From: Dryomyza anilis
Lineage: Eukaryota; Arthropoda; Insecta; Diptera; Dryomyzidae
DNA: 64,000 nucleotides
NCBI GenBank assembly: GCA_951804985.1
Contig: OX638132.1
Coordinates: 101,794,026 to 101,858,025, forward strand
Direction of reading: 5' to 3'
Below the pieces are notes generated by a model, which did no database searches, was not told the origin of the DNA, and saw nothing but the letters and a program-made list of their open reading frames with translations. Positions 10,273 to 25,200 of this stretch are shown here, in pieces. The position numbers and the translations under genes are program-made. Positions within the stretch are counted from its first letter, which is position 1. The number at the start of each line of letters is the position of its first letter.

Positions 10273-13200
10273 GTGAGTAAAATTAGTTTATATGAAATTA
10301 TTGAATTAATGCAACTGCTCCTACTATATCCATGACAGCACCACACATTGGACATCTCTACTCCGCCGTCATTGCCGATGCCATCGGTCGCTATCAACGG
10401 CTGCGGCATCCCGACACCGAAGTTCATCTGTGCACCGGCACCGATGAGCATGGCACTAAAATACAACAGGCCGCCGCTGCACATAATGTACCGGTGGACA
10501 AATATTGCGCTGACATCAGCACCAGCTACCGCGATGTCTTTCAGCGGGCGCTCATCGCCAACACAGACTTTATACGTACAACGGAGCAGCGACATCGCAC
10601 GGCGGTGCAACATTTTTGGGTAACATTGGCAAAAGAATCTTGTGCTTTAACAAAAAATATATATTTTTTTTTATTTTAGGCGACGTTAAAATCACGTGGC
10701 CACATTTATTCGGCACAGTATAGCGGCTGGTATTGTGTGTCTGATGAGACTTTTCTCACCGAATCACAACTCAAATTGGATGCCTCAACAGGTGCGCGTT
10801 ATTCGTTGGAGTCTGGTCATCCAGTCGAGTGGACGCAGGAAACAAATTATATGTTTTCGTTGTCAAATTTTCAAAGCGCTGTCATTGACTGGGTCAAGGC
10901 GCAGGAGGGACGTCGCGTGCGTCCCGTGAAATTTGAGAAAATCTTGCTTGATTACCTAAGCGAGCCGTTGCCCGATGTTTCGGTGTCGCGTCCAGCGCAA
11001 CGCGTGCACTGGGCCATTCCAGTGCCGGAGGATGCGACGCAGTCGGTGTATGTTTGGCTGGATGCGTTGGTCAACTATTTGACCAGTGCCGGTTATCCGA
11101 ATGAAAGTGTAAGTTTTATTTAAATTTTCAAACTTAATTTTTCCAATTAAAATTTAATTGAAATTATTAAATTTTTATATTTAAATTTTTAACTTAAAAT
11201 TATATTTTTCACAAAAAAAAATTTAAATTTTCACTATATATTTTATTTTCACTAAAAATTCAATTTTTCACTAAAAAATCAATTTTTCACTAAAATTCAA
11301 TTTTTAACTAAAAATTCAATTTTACACTAAAAATTCATTTTTTCACTGAAAATTCTAATTTTCACTAAAAATTCAAATTTTCACTAAAAATTCAAATTTT
11401 CACTAAAAATCAAGGATTGAAACCTAAACGAATAACGGTTTCGATTTCGGTTTCGGTTTTTTCCGCGTTTCGGTTTCGGTTACGGTTTCGGTTTTAAGTT
11501 TTTGTAACGAAACGGTTTCGGTATACCGGTTCCAAGTTACGGTTTCGGTTTTGATTTCGGTTTTTTTATAAATTTTCTTTATTTCCATATTTTTCAAATA
11601 ATTTTACATTTATTATATGGTGCTAAATTATGTTCAAATTATGATATTGGGGTAAAGTGGAAAACGTTATTTAAACAATGTTTGTAGTTATTTTAGTAAA
11701 AATATTGTGTTATATGAATTATTTAATTGATTACGCCAAGAAAATGTTTTAAATTATAAATTCGTGACCACAAACCAATGAAAAGCAACTTTTTGACATA
11801 ACCTGAGATATGATCTGTTTCAATTTTCATCGATAAAAGTCAAAGAAATTAAATTTCAACAATTCTGTGAACTGCAATATATATGTATACTAGTGATGAT
11901 CATTTGCACGAGCAAGGCAAGAAATGGTAATCTAAATCTTTTAAATTTTAAATAAAAGATCGAAGACAAATATCTTAAACTGCATATTAATTATGAAAAC
12001 GAATAGAATTTCAACAATAATTGTATTTAAGTAACTTATTTTCCATATTTTTCAATTTCTTCAACATTTTACCAACAAAAAAATAAAACCAATAACATAA
12101 AAATTTGAATTTTATTTTAACAAGAATTAACTAATAAAAAATAATTGTATAAATCAAGTGATGTTGACGAGACAATTCAAAATCTCAAGGCCATAATAAA
12201 ATGAACGAAAAGTCACCAAATACATTTTCAAAATGCTAAATATTTTTTACAAACTTCCTTATGTATCTGTCAATTGATAAGAAAATGTAAATCTATTAGT
12301 TGATATTTCAACTTTAAAAATGCATCAATTACTTTTTATAATATTAATCAACAAACTCGAAAATTAAGTTTTTCATAAAAATGTGTTTGGTGACTTTTCG
12401 TTTAACAACGACGATATACATAATACGATATACAATAAATATTTCGTATAGGCATATTTCTGTTTTCGTCACAGATTAAAAAATCCGTATGCTACACGAG
12501 AACTCAAGAGAACTCAAATAATATCTTGCATAGTAACATTTTTCTTTGCGAACACCATGCGAACACAAACTCAAACGCTACAAAGCGAATACTAACAGAA
12601 AGAAGAGAATATAACAATAACGAATACGATTCTTATTCACACACTTTCACAACTCTTCGTTGCTATACTGTATCATCGCATGGCAACAAACAGACGCATG
12701 ACAACAGACAGACGCATGGCACCACGCTACATGTATGTATTTAGTACAGCTCTCTAGTTGGAAACAACAACGAGTTCTCTTTGTGGTACAAAAAATTTCC
12801 CGCCAAAAATTCTATCAACAGCTTGCATGCTGCTTTATTCGAATTTTTGTTGTTGTTGCACTATCAAACGAATCTGCGGATTTGTGAAAAAAGAAAAACA
12901 CAAAAAGCAAAGTAAAAGTAAAACAAAATAATAATGTGCATAACACAGTGCATATGCACAATCGATGTATGTATTAGCGTAGCGAAGAAAAGAGAAAAAA
13001 CATTGTTTTGTCTGTTTTATTTTTTTGAAGCGAAATTTGAAGCGCTTTTAAAGCTATTTACCGCTTCAAAAGTGCTTTACAGGCCTTATTTTTAAGATGC
13101 TTATATTCTTTAGAATTGACAAAAACAAAAAAACACACATTTTCATTAATGTTCACGTTCATAAATATTTTGCACGATTTCCATTGTTACTTGTTGTTCA

Positions 13201-16200
13201 ATATTTAGTAAAATCATGTATTATTTTGTATATCATTATTACCTTAAAAACATAATAAATACATTAAAATCTTCCTTTTCTTGCAGTCTTAGTCTTGCAC
13301 TTGCTCTTATTTTTTTTTTTTTTGCAAAGTCTCGATCTTGTTCTCGTTTTTGTTCTTGCAAAAAAAATGCAAGAACAAGAAATTTTTAATTCACTAATGT
13401 AAACAAATATCTGCCTTATACTTGAAATGTTTAAACTTGTCGAACTTGCACTTCATTTTTCGTATTTCCTTAAATAGTTACTGAGATGTTAATAATTTGA
13501 AACTTTTTTTACATTTTTCTTGCATTACCATTGTTTTGTTTATGTCCAAAATTGAGCTGTTTTGAAACATCAGTCAAAAATCCATTAGAAGACTTTTAAA
13601 TGGTATTCTATTGAATAGATCCTTTAAAAGAACTAAAAAAGTATTCAAATGAACTTTTCAAAACTTGTTCCACTTTACCCAAGCTCCCCTATATATTTTA
13701 CTAATAAAATAAAGAAAAACCCAATATTATTAAAATTTGAATCATCTTTTAACGTAAAAATTTTGCTTGGAGTTGTTGTTAATTCGATTAATGAAACAAA
13801 AAACAAATTTTAGACCAAATACCGTTGTTTTGGAAATATCGTTTCTCAAAAACAACATGTGAATTTTTGTACAACCAAAAATGTTTATTTTGGGAACTCC
13901 AAATTTTAATTAATGACATTTTACTTAAGATCTTCTATATAAAATAAAATATGTTTTTCTGTTTCTTTTTATACTTTTTTAAAACCCGTTTTAAACCGGT
14001 ATAAAACCGAAACCGTTTATATCGGTTTTGGATATCGGTTTATTTCTGATTTTCGTATAACGGTTTCGGTTACGGTTTTAAAAATGAAACGGTTTTAAAT
14101 GGATATCGGTTTCGGTTTCGGTTACGGTTTCAATCCTTGCTAAAAATTCAAATTTTCACTAAAAATTCAATTTTTTACTCAAAATCCAATTTTTCACTAA
14201 ATATTAAATTTTCACTAAACATTTTAATTTTTACTAAAAAATATAAAAACTTTTCATTAATAATTCAATTATTCACAAAAACTATGTAAATTTTGCATCT
14301 TTTCAGTACAAACAACACTGGCCACCGCGTGTTCAAGTGCTTGGCAAGGACATCCTCAAGTTCCATGGCATTTATTGGCCTGCATTTTTAATAGCTGCAG
14401 GTAAAGGCTGCCAGCCACAATATAATTTTATCACAAACTCTACTAAATCGCCAAAGCAAAGTTTTGTCGATTGCCCAGAAATAGCGTTGTAGTTTCTGCA
14501 AAACTTTGTTGCGTTTTATTTATTTTTTTTTTTTTTTGCAAAAAGAAGACAAGCAAATATTATCGCAAGTAACAAAAACATTTTGAAATTGCAGTTGCTT
14601 AAATCTTCTGCCAAAAAGTTTTCATAAATTGTTGTAGCCACAAAAAGTTTCTTAAACTGCGCTGCCTTTGCTCTGTTGCAGGTTTGGAGCCACCGCAGCA
14701 ACTTTTTGTACATTCGCATTGGACCGTCGATGGCCAGAAAATGTCCAAAAGTAAACACAACGTCGTCGATCCACTGCAGGCCGCAGAGCACTACACAATG
14801 GAGGGATTACGTTATTTTCTGTTGCGCGAGGGTGTGGCGCACAGCGATGGCAGTGAGTAAAATTTTTGAAGAAACTGTCATAATTTACAAAACAACTTCA
14901 TAATTAGTTATTTAGCTGAAAACAACTCAAAAACTACGAGTTTGGTAGATGGCTTTGTAGAAAAGAAGTTTTTAATTGTTGCACGGATTGAAAGAGACGT
15001 TGAGAAAAAGAGCTCAACCAAAAGTTTAAAATGAAATTAAAACCAGTAAGGAAGGTTAGGTCACATTGAAAATTTTTAGTAGTCATTTTGATTGTAGGTG
15101 TAATGCAAATTTTTAAAATCAATAAATACTCATATATAATGCTTATTTACTTCAAAACTGTCAGAACTGAAAAACACAATTTTGCAGAAAACGCATTTAT
15201 TGATGGCACATAAAAGGTTTTTTAACCTTTTATGTGCGACAGGGACAGCAAACGACACCAGGTTTGCCATTTCATGATTGAAAGATATACGAATTCGAAT
15301 TTCGGTAGTAAATTTTAATAATTTCGACTCGTGGTTGGCTCGTATATCTTTCCATCATGAAATGGCAAACCTTACTGAAGAGAAATGTCAAAAGAGCGGC
15401 AAGAAATATGGCGTCGTTTGCTGTCCCTGTCGCTCTACTTTTGTAGCGTCCCTGTTGAACCCTTGAAAAAAACTTTTGTAGCGCTCTTATTGAAAAACCC
15501 TTTATATGAAAAGTATGGCACATATGAAAAATCGGCATCGAATCAAAACTCGAATGTTTTGAGTTGAAGTAAATTAGGTACTTGAAGTAAATGACCTATA
15601 ATTGATACTGTGTGAAGAAAATAATTTAAACGAGGTTACCGTTTAAAGTGATTCAGTGAAACCTTGCAATCGTGAAAGAATTTCCTTTTTTTTGAGTACC
15701 TCTATGTACGAATGTGTAGGTGTACTGTATGTATAATAAAGGGTTTGTTTAAAAATTGCCAAAATGTAAAATACGCATTTCAAAATGCAAAATTTTGACT
15801 ACTTCTTGTGATTAGTAAAATTTTCCAAAAATTTACAAGCAAATTGAATTTTAAAAGTTTTGCAATTTACCTAAAATACCTCATAATGCAACACTGCCAG
15901 GCAACCATTCACTCAAATCTGCCAAAACTATAAAGACATGACCTACGGCTTTCGCTCACATCACCTAAAGACCTTTGTCAGGTATTCGCACAACGTTTCA
16001 CCAAGTTTGTTGTCCACATCTTAAGAAGTTGAAGGGGCTGAGTTTTAAGTTTTTGCATAATGAATAACGTCTGTCAGTACAGTATGGAATGGTACGGAAG
16101 GGGTATGATGTGCAAATTCATTTGCATTTCAATTTTCTTCACTCAACTACTATAGTAGACAAGTTGCCTGTAAAACTTCAAGTTTGTGCTCTTCTTTTTT

Positions 16201-19200
16201 TTTTTAGATTGGGTCGGTCGGTCTGTTTGTCTGTTTTTGTACATTTAATACAGTTTTGTGGGGTGTGCGGTATTTGTTTGTTTGTTTGTTTTCCAGAAGT
16301 TCGAGTGCGAATATCTGATTAGCAAGTTTTGTTTTGACATTTTTTGCATATGTTTTTAGAAGTTTGTGCAGGGTTTTAAGATAATGAAGCGATGACTTGA
16401 TACTGCGAGCAAAGCTTTCAAATATTTGCAGTATTTGTGATGTCAAAAATTATTACATCTTTTGAAAAATATAATTTAAACATGACTATAATATAAGAGG
16501 TACCTAAATTAATGATTTTTAAAGGGAATTTCTAAAGCAACTTAAAAGAATTAAATTTTTATGAAATATCGTTAGTAAAGAGTGATAAAAATTACATTTA
16601 GACCAAGATTTAACATTATTTTACCAATTTTAAAAATAGCCATTTTTAGAATAGATAAAGTATCTTTCAAAAATTAAAAATGAATTCATATTAACAGCGT
16701 AATCTCATTAAAAAAAAAAAAAAAATTTACACATCAATTGACTTGAACACACTTAGCACTATTTTCGAAATTTTGTATGCACTTTAGTTTTTATTTAAAT
16801 CAATTAAAATCGGTTCACAACACAGTTTAGTAAATAAACATTTCTTTCAAAACTAGTTTTTATTGACAACTAATGAAAAGATGTGTTTTCTACATAAAAA
16901 ACCGACAAAAACATTTTTAATTTAAACGTAAATTTTTCTCTTACAGATTTTACGTAAATTTTTACTATTTACACTTCGTAAATAATAAAAATTTACGTAA
17001 AATCTGTATGAGACAATTTTACAGTTAAATTATAAATTTATTTTTGTTTGTTTAAGTGTATTTGCGAGTTTTACGTGTTTGATATGAATCCCCTTAATAT
17101 TTTATTATTTATGCAAAGTTTTGAATAGAACACTAGTTTTTGTTCATCTCTCACGTAACTTCCACCTGCAAAGAGCGAAAAGTCAACTTCAACATACGAG
17201 AATTACCATTTTTGCATCCTTTATCCTTCAGTTAGTCCAAACAAAACAATACCCAATAGCTTAAGTTAACAAATAAACGAATAACGTCTGCTTGGTACGT
17301 CTGTTTTTGCTGCCATTCCATCAAATAAAACCAAGACCAAAACCAATTTTAGTTGCTGCTACGCGTGTCGAGTCCATTAACAATGGCCGAATGGACGCCT
17401 CATGATCCCTTTTGGCCACATTTCACACGATCCAATTGAAGTGCTTTTGTGTAGTTCTTGAATAGCACAGGATTTTGGCGGCGTAAACGATTTGATATAC
17501 TCTGGATATTGTGCGATATGAGTTTGTTTGGTTGATATGGTTTTTGATGCTTTTGTTTTAATGCGGTAGCCGGGCAACTGTTTTTAATTGTATGCAAATT
17601 AATTGTAGCTGTTAGAGGCTGTCATCATCAAAACATCATCATCATCACTGACATCGAAATCATGTTGAACAAACAAATAAAATTGAATTCAAGTTTTGAT
17701 AGTGCACTGATGTGTTGTAATTGAGGCTTTAAAAATTACAAAATAGTTTCGTTTATAATTTCAAGTACTGATATTATACTTTAATAACTATTTAATAACA
17801 TTATATTATATTTAATAGTTATAGATAATGTTAATTGAAGTTTTCAAAAATATTATATTATAATAAATTAAATACCTATGAATAATTTATTTTTTCTACA
17901 CCCATTTTACCACCAGTAATAAAATTTTTATATTTATATGGATTTGGACTTTCGAAAACAATGGCTTTTTAAGTTTTTTCTTTATACGTCCAGTGTCCAC
18001 ATGTATAAAAATTCACCCAATACCCATTAAGCAATTTAGGAGCGCTCTGAAATTGGAGTCATAAAGTAGACCAATTTTTGAGTGTTTTATGAGTCCTCGG
18101 AAAAATGACTCTTATAAGTATTTCATTTAAGACTGTTTTCGGAGCTCTCAAAAATATTACTCATAAAAGATTCATATTTAGAAGTTATTTAGTAGCCCTC
18201 ATAAATAAGACTCCTAAAAGCATCAAAAATAAAATTGTTTCTGAGCGCTCAGAAAACGCTTTAAAATTTGACTCATAAAAGAGTTTCATTCATGAGCGTT
18301 TTATGAGCCCCCTCAAATCAAACTCTTAAAATCATCAAATTTAAGAGCTTTCAGAAAAGGGAGTCATAAAAGTATCTCATTTATGCTGGCTTTAGGAGCC
18401 TACTGTTTAAATAAAATTGAAAATTAATAAAATTTTAGTGTAAAGGCAAACCTACATATTTAATGGGTTTTTTGAAATGATTGCATTTTTTAACGTATGT
18501 CTGGACTAAGACAAACATGAACATGTACTATGTTGGATTCATTTCAGACACATTCTCTATTTCTGAAGAAAGAAAAACTCCAAAAATGGAGTAATTGTGG
18601 TGTCTGGAAAATCTCAAAAATGTGAATGTTTTAAGAATATTTTAAAGCGCAGTTTCTGTAGCTATTTTGGGGTCTTTTCAGTGCTTAAATATGAGTGTTT
18701 TAGGAGTAATAAAAGTGTCAGAAATATGAGGGTTTTTGGGCTCATAAAATGGTGCCTTCTACCCAGGGGTTGGGAGCCTTTTTGGGCTCTTTTTAGAGCC
18801 CTAATATGAGTGTTTTAGGAGTAAAAAAGTTGCAAAAATATAAGGATTTTTGGACTCATAAAATGGTGCCAGGGGTTGGGAGTCTTTTTGGGCTCTTAAG
18901 TGCTCATATATGAGTATTTTAGGAGTAATAAAAGTGTCAGAAATATGAGGGTTTTTGGGTAGAGACCCAAGGGTTGTGAGCCTTTTTGTGCACTTTTTAG
19001 TGCTCAAATATGAGTGTTTTAGGTGTAATAAAACATTCTGAAATATGAGGGTTTTTGGGCTCATAAAATGGGGCCCTCTACACAGGAGTCGGGAGCCTTT
19101 TCAGACTCTTTTAAGTGCTCATATACGAGGGTAACACTCATAAATATGACACATTTATGAGTCTTAAAAGACTCAAAATTTTTGATGGATATTTAATACG

Positions 19201-22200
19201 ATGCACGGTAAACAAAAAGGCACTTTTTTTAAACAAAATTATATAACTTCAAAACGAATCGGTAGATTTCGTTGATTTTTTTTTACTAAATAAAAAAATA
19301 TCAAGTTATAGGTTATGCTTTAAAAAATGTCTTCTATTGATTCACAAAAATTATGTTGAAATATTTAAACTTCGAGAACTTTTTTGGAAATTTTTGACAT
19401 GTGATTTTTAAAAATTTGAATCACCTTGATTGTGATTAGAAAAAAATTAGTGCGAACGAAGGATATCGCTTGTAGTCCTTGGAATAAATTTCCAAAAAAA
19501 AGCACAAATGTATCAAATTAGAGAATAAAATGGTATTTTGCCATGTAATTTCTCCCAATCCTGGAACGATATCGGGATGAATTTTTTTTTTTTTTTACCA
19601 CATTGACTGTGATTAGAACAAAATTAGTACAAACAAAGTATATTGCTTGCAGTCCTTGAAATTAAATTACAAAAAAGGCACAAATATATGGAATTTTGAA
19701 TAAAAATGGTAATTTTTGCCATGTAATGTCTCCAAATCCGGGATCGATATCGGAATGATATTTTTTTTATTTTTTTAACACATTGATTGTGATTAGAACA
19801 AAGTTAGTGCGAATGAAGGATTTAATTAATATAAAGGTTTAATTAATATAAAATTATGAACTTGGCAAATTATTACTCAAAGTATTTCACTACAATTTTC
19901 TTGTAAACCGGAGCTAACCGGGAGCTACTTTTTCTTCAGAAGGTGTATTTTATAAAAGCCTAAATACCATTCTAAGGATTTGAGAGGATATGCAAGAATA
20001 TTGGTGTTATATTCTAATATGTATATATTTTTGTATGCAATGCAATTTTGTTCCTATCTTTGAAGGCTCATATCTCTTAAACTATTGATGTTATAAGAAA
20101 AATGGTTTCAGAGTATTCTTAGTGGGTCTCTTATTTATGTAATAGTAAAAAAAAAAAAAAAAAAAAAATGTAAATATTAAAAAAACAAAAAAATGTGGTT
20201 TTGTTCAAAAATTTCATCATATTGTGCACCGTGCGACGTATGTGAATTTATTGAGTAGAGCAGTTTAAAAATGTATGTGATTACAATACTGAAAAGTTAA
20301 AGAACAAGAATAATGCACACCTGGATACCGAGTTCTTTCCGTTAGTAAATTATTCGACGGTGAATTCTTTCCGTCGGTGAATTAATTCTTCGTAGAATTC
20401 TTCGCGGACAAATCCCGCATGAGAAAATGTTTTTAATAAATTATTAAAAAAGATGTATATTAAAAAATTTTTGTAGTTTTTTTCTTCTAAAATTAAAATT
20501 TTCTAATAATTTATAGTGAATATATATATATATATTTTTATTATTATTTGAATTTTAAAATTTTCGTAATAATTCTGATCGATGGGATTAAAATTATAGA
20601 AGTTATTATTCGGTATTTGTTTGTATCTTCTTTTATAAAATCATGTTTTTGGAAGTGATCGTATTGCAGACATCATTGCATGATTGCAACCATTATTATT
20701 TCAATCTATTGAGTTGAATACGCCTCTATTGCTATTTTGTGTAGATCGTTAGAACTTCAGGAAAACTGATAATATTGATCTTATATCCGGCCGATATATA
20801 AAAGGATAATATATAATGATTCGGTTCGAAAAAGACCATAATTTATACACACAAAGTAGAGATTTGTTGCGCTAACCAACTCTTTGCCCAACCAACTTAT
20901 TCGGTTCACTCAACCGCTTTTTTTTTTTTTTTTGGAATATCTACTAAGATCCACAGCACTCAGACAGACTATATCCATTGTACTGTGAAATCTATTCCCT
21001 ACGATTTTGTGGTTGATATCACCGCGAGCGCCCATGCCCAAGCCGGGATTCGAACCCGAGACCTTCAGAATGCAAGTCCAGCGCGCTACCTCTGGACTGT
21101 TGAGGCCGGCCACTCAACCGCTTAGTCGGTTGTTATTGGGAGTGTGTATAGACTAATATTTCAAGTGTATAATATGGAAGTTCCGCCAACAAATTTGTAG
21201 ACAATTCGATTTAACTGCATGCAGCTATTTGGACAACTAACTTTTTAGTTCTTCCAACCTCATAGCAAGAGAGTATTTGTCTGTGTGTATATGTGATATA
21301 TTACTTTTGGATTTAAATTCATTATAACTATTTTGTTTTGTCATTTTACCTAAAATATTTGATGATTTGTTGTAATTTAAATGAAAATATATAACAAGGA
21401 AAGTAGTAGTTTGTTTACTTTTTATAACTAATTGGTTTTTATATTTCTATAAAACTATTTATTTATCTCCTAATAAATAACATTTCTAATATATTGCGCA
21501 TTCTCAGGCGACAATTACAAATAAAACTGCTACTTTGGCTTTTTATTGACATTTTAAACAAAATGTATGCATTTTAATATTTATCTTTGCTTTGGCATAA
21601 ATAAATACAAAATTCTATCGAAATGTTGCCAAAGTCAAGTCAAGTAAAAAAACCCATCTGTAAATATAGTAAGTAGAATGAAATGCAAATGAAACAACTG
21701 CTCTCTGCCAAAACATGATCTGCAATTTTAATTCAAATTACTTTGTGCTATTTGCTGCTGCTGCATGGTAAAAACTGTTCAAATGTCGAAGCATAAATTA
21801 TTTCATTTTACAAACGCATTTGGTGCATTACTTTTTACAATTTTCTTGTTGTTGCATCTGCCATTTTAGCATCTACCATTTTGTATCTACTATCTACTAA
21901 AAAGCACTTGTAATTCTATGTGGTTTTCACTTTTACTCTGACAAAATAAATGTTGATTTCGTACCAAACACTGATTTCATGTTTTATTTATAGATCTTTG
22001 GAATAAAATAAAAAAAAAACATTGGGTTTTTAGTTGAAGTGCTTTGCAATTGCATATTGAAATTTTTATCAGCTCCAAGTTGGTATTTGGTATTAAATAG
22101 AATCAAATGTTCTGCATAAAATATGCAAATGTTGCAGAAACTTTTAAAGTTCATTTATGAGAATATTGTTAGGTTAGTTTACCTTCCGAACCTATGAAAT

Positions 22201-25200
22201 ATTTGGCATTTTAAATATATTTCACTCTAAATTAATGGAACTTCATAGTTATGTCGGTATTTGTTATTTATTTAAACTCTCGATTTTTAATGCAATTCTT
22301 AACGAGACTACCATCAACCCTAAAGTCGATTTTGTATTTGTTTCTAAATTATGTTCTAAACGCGTTTCTATACTCAACCTCTATTCTCAAGTCTAAATTC
22401 GATTCTATAATCGATGCCATAATCGATTCTATAGTTGATTCTATACTCAAATTCTATACTCAATTCTGTACTTTGTAACTTATCACTATTTGTATCACAT
22501 TTTCTTTTTAAATGAAAATTAAAATTCACTAGCGCTCGACGCTGATCCGCCACGGCGAAATCTAATTTAATACGGAATCTGACAAACTGTCAACAGCTGT
22601 CAAACAGCAATCTTACTATTATTATATCAATAATGCTAACATGATTGACACAATAATGAACATGATTCTGGCAATTATGCATAATCGAATTACATTTTTG
22701 TCACAATCATTACATATTCTAATCATATAATTTGATCATAATATGATTGTAGAAATCATTTAATGAAAGACACAATCATTTAAAAAAAGCGAATGATTAT
22801 GACAATCAGGAATGATAATAGCAATCATACTATTATTGCTACAATCATAGTTTTTTTGACACACTCATGTCTCAATCATGTTCTTTCTCTGCGTGTGCTT
22901 ACTCAACTCGAAACTATGGCACATAATCATTTCCAATTGGAATTCGAATTGAAATCTAATATCAGCTTTTTCACATTTTATTTATAATCTTAATGTTGAT
23001 TTTATTTTCTATGATAAACTCGATTCTAAATTCAACTATAAACTCGACTTTTTACGTTTCCCTACTTGACTCTTAAATTAAAACAAAAACTTATCTTGAA
23101 CTCGTGTCTAAACTCAAACTCTTTCCCGAACAATAATGTCCCAGACAATTCTTCGACGAAACTTTTCCATAAATATTGGGTACTTTTTTTTTTATTAATG
23201 AGTAGTGTTTTTTTTTTATAGCCGAAGTAGAAATGTACAGTATTATGATATAATTGATCATCTAGAATTCATATCCGTCAAGTAACGGATCGGCTTATGA
23301 CACGGGAAAAAATCAATGATCAGTTCAATCATCAAAACATAAACTCATCTTAAATTCGAGTCGTAACTCGACGCCAAACTCTTCCCCCAACTATAATGCC
23401 CCAGTAAGATTTAAGAACTGTTTTATTAATAAGTAGAGTTTTGTATAGCCCTAGCAGAAATGTACTCTATAAACGTATACTTTCATGTACATCTCAGGTG
23501 GGAATTTCCAGGCTTGAACAAAAGTGCCAAGCTTGTTATAGGCTTGACTACCAAGGCTTGGTATATCGGACCAGGCACAAGCCTCGTCACTCACAGACTC
23601 CATAGTTTAAATTAGAAACAAGCCTGGGACAATCATCACTCCCAGGCTTTACACAGGTCTTGTTCGTTTAGGTTAGACACAAGCCTGACACAATTGTCAC
23701 TCACAGACCCCACACAGGCCTTGATATATCAAGCTAGACACAAGCCAGGGACAATCGGCAGTCCCAGGCTTTACACAGGCCTTGTTAGTTTAGGTTAGAC
23801 ACAAGGCTGGCACAATCGTCACTCACATACTCCACACAGGCCTTGATTTACCAAGCTTGGCACAGGACTGGCACATTTGTCATTCACAGATTTCAAACAG
23901 GCCTTGTTAGTTTATGTTGGACACAAGCCTGGCACAATTTTCATTCTGACTCCACACAGGCCTCGGTATACCAATATTGACACAAGGCTGACACAATATT
24001 GAGCCACATATGAAAATTGTCAAATTATCCAAACCGCCATATGCTGACGGAAATTCAAAATTCCGTCTCGACAACTTTTCGCCCATGCCTATTTATGCGT
24101 GTGTACCGACTTTGACTTGTGTAAATTAAAGTTTACTATGGTGTCATTTTTGTGTTGTTTCCATGTTAAAAAACTCTTATCTGATGAAAAAAAAGTGTGT
24201 TGACGATTTTTTAAACGTCAAAAAATATATTCGAGAAATTCAACTCTTTGGAGTTGTCTGAACAAAAAGTCTGCAAATTAACGTAAGTATTACTGTTAAA
24301 TTTTTTATTAACCTCTTACATATTTATTTATCTACAGACTCAACTCTCAAGTATAATGACATGAATAATGCAATGCAATGCCCATGAAAAATTATGCCCA
24401 ATAGCCTGAATCTTCAGGCGTATTACAAGGATTTGTCGCAAGTCTAGGGCAGAGGTCTTGTTTCAAGACTGAGGCACAAGCCTTGGTACAAGCCTGGGAC
24501 ACAAGCCTAGGTACAATCCTGAATTACAAGGCTTGTAACATAGTTATCATTCCAGCGTTGACACAGTCTTGGCACAAGCCTAAAACACAGTATTGGCACA
24601 AGACTGAAAATTAAGTCTCGTCATGTCAACGAGTCTGGATACAAGCCTGGTATACAGGCTTGTAACATAGTTATCATTCCAGTCTTGACACATTCTTGGA
24701 ACGAGCTTGGGTAACAGCGTTGGCACAGGCCTGAGTAGCATTGGCACAAGCCCGTGTCAGGCTTGTGCCGGTCGTTAATTCCTACTTGGGATACAGATCA
24801 TGCTCTTCAAGTAACGAATCGACTTATGAAAAGGAAAAAAAAACAATGAACAGTTCCCTATCATTTCCTATTACAATTTTTACTAGGGTGTAATATTTCA
24901 ATTAAAATTCGTGTACATCATTTTTTTTTTTCATTTTAAGTATAGAAAACATTATTATAGTGGAATTTTGCTTTGGGAAGAATTGTCTATATGAAAATTC
25001 GTATCGGGACAGAATTGTCTTTCCCGGAAGAAAACTGTGTGTGCTCCCGATCATAGAATATTTTCTACTTGTGCAGTTGATTCTCTTCATCATCTTTATT
25101 TTCTACTTTTTACAACCAACCTATTTCACTTAATTAACGCGTACATTACATCTCATGCAGTTTAATCGCAACAACTAAAAACAAGCGCACACTAAATTAT

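Noticed and set aside
10194..10623. Open frames overlapping MetRS-m exon 2 in other frames
   Set aside because: They run across splice sites of a clear gene and have no family similarity.
12526..12744. Possible transposase remnant inside the hAT (72 codons)
   Set aside because: Low-complexity His/Asn/Thr-rich sequence without any hAT motif.
20990..21115. tRNA gene on the minus strand
   Set aside because: It has A- and B-box-like sequences, but also a long non-tRNA body, an A tail and a target duplication, and there is a second copy. It is a SINE.
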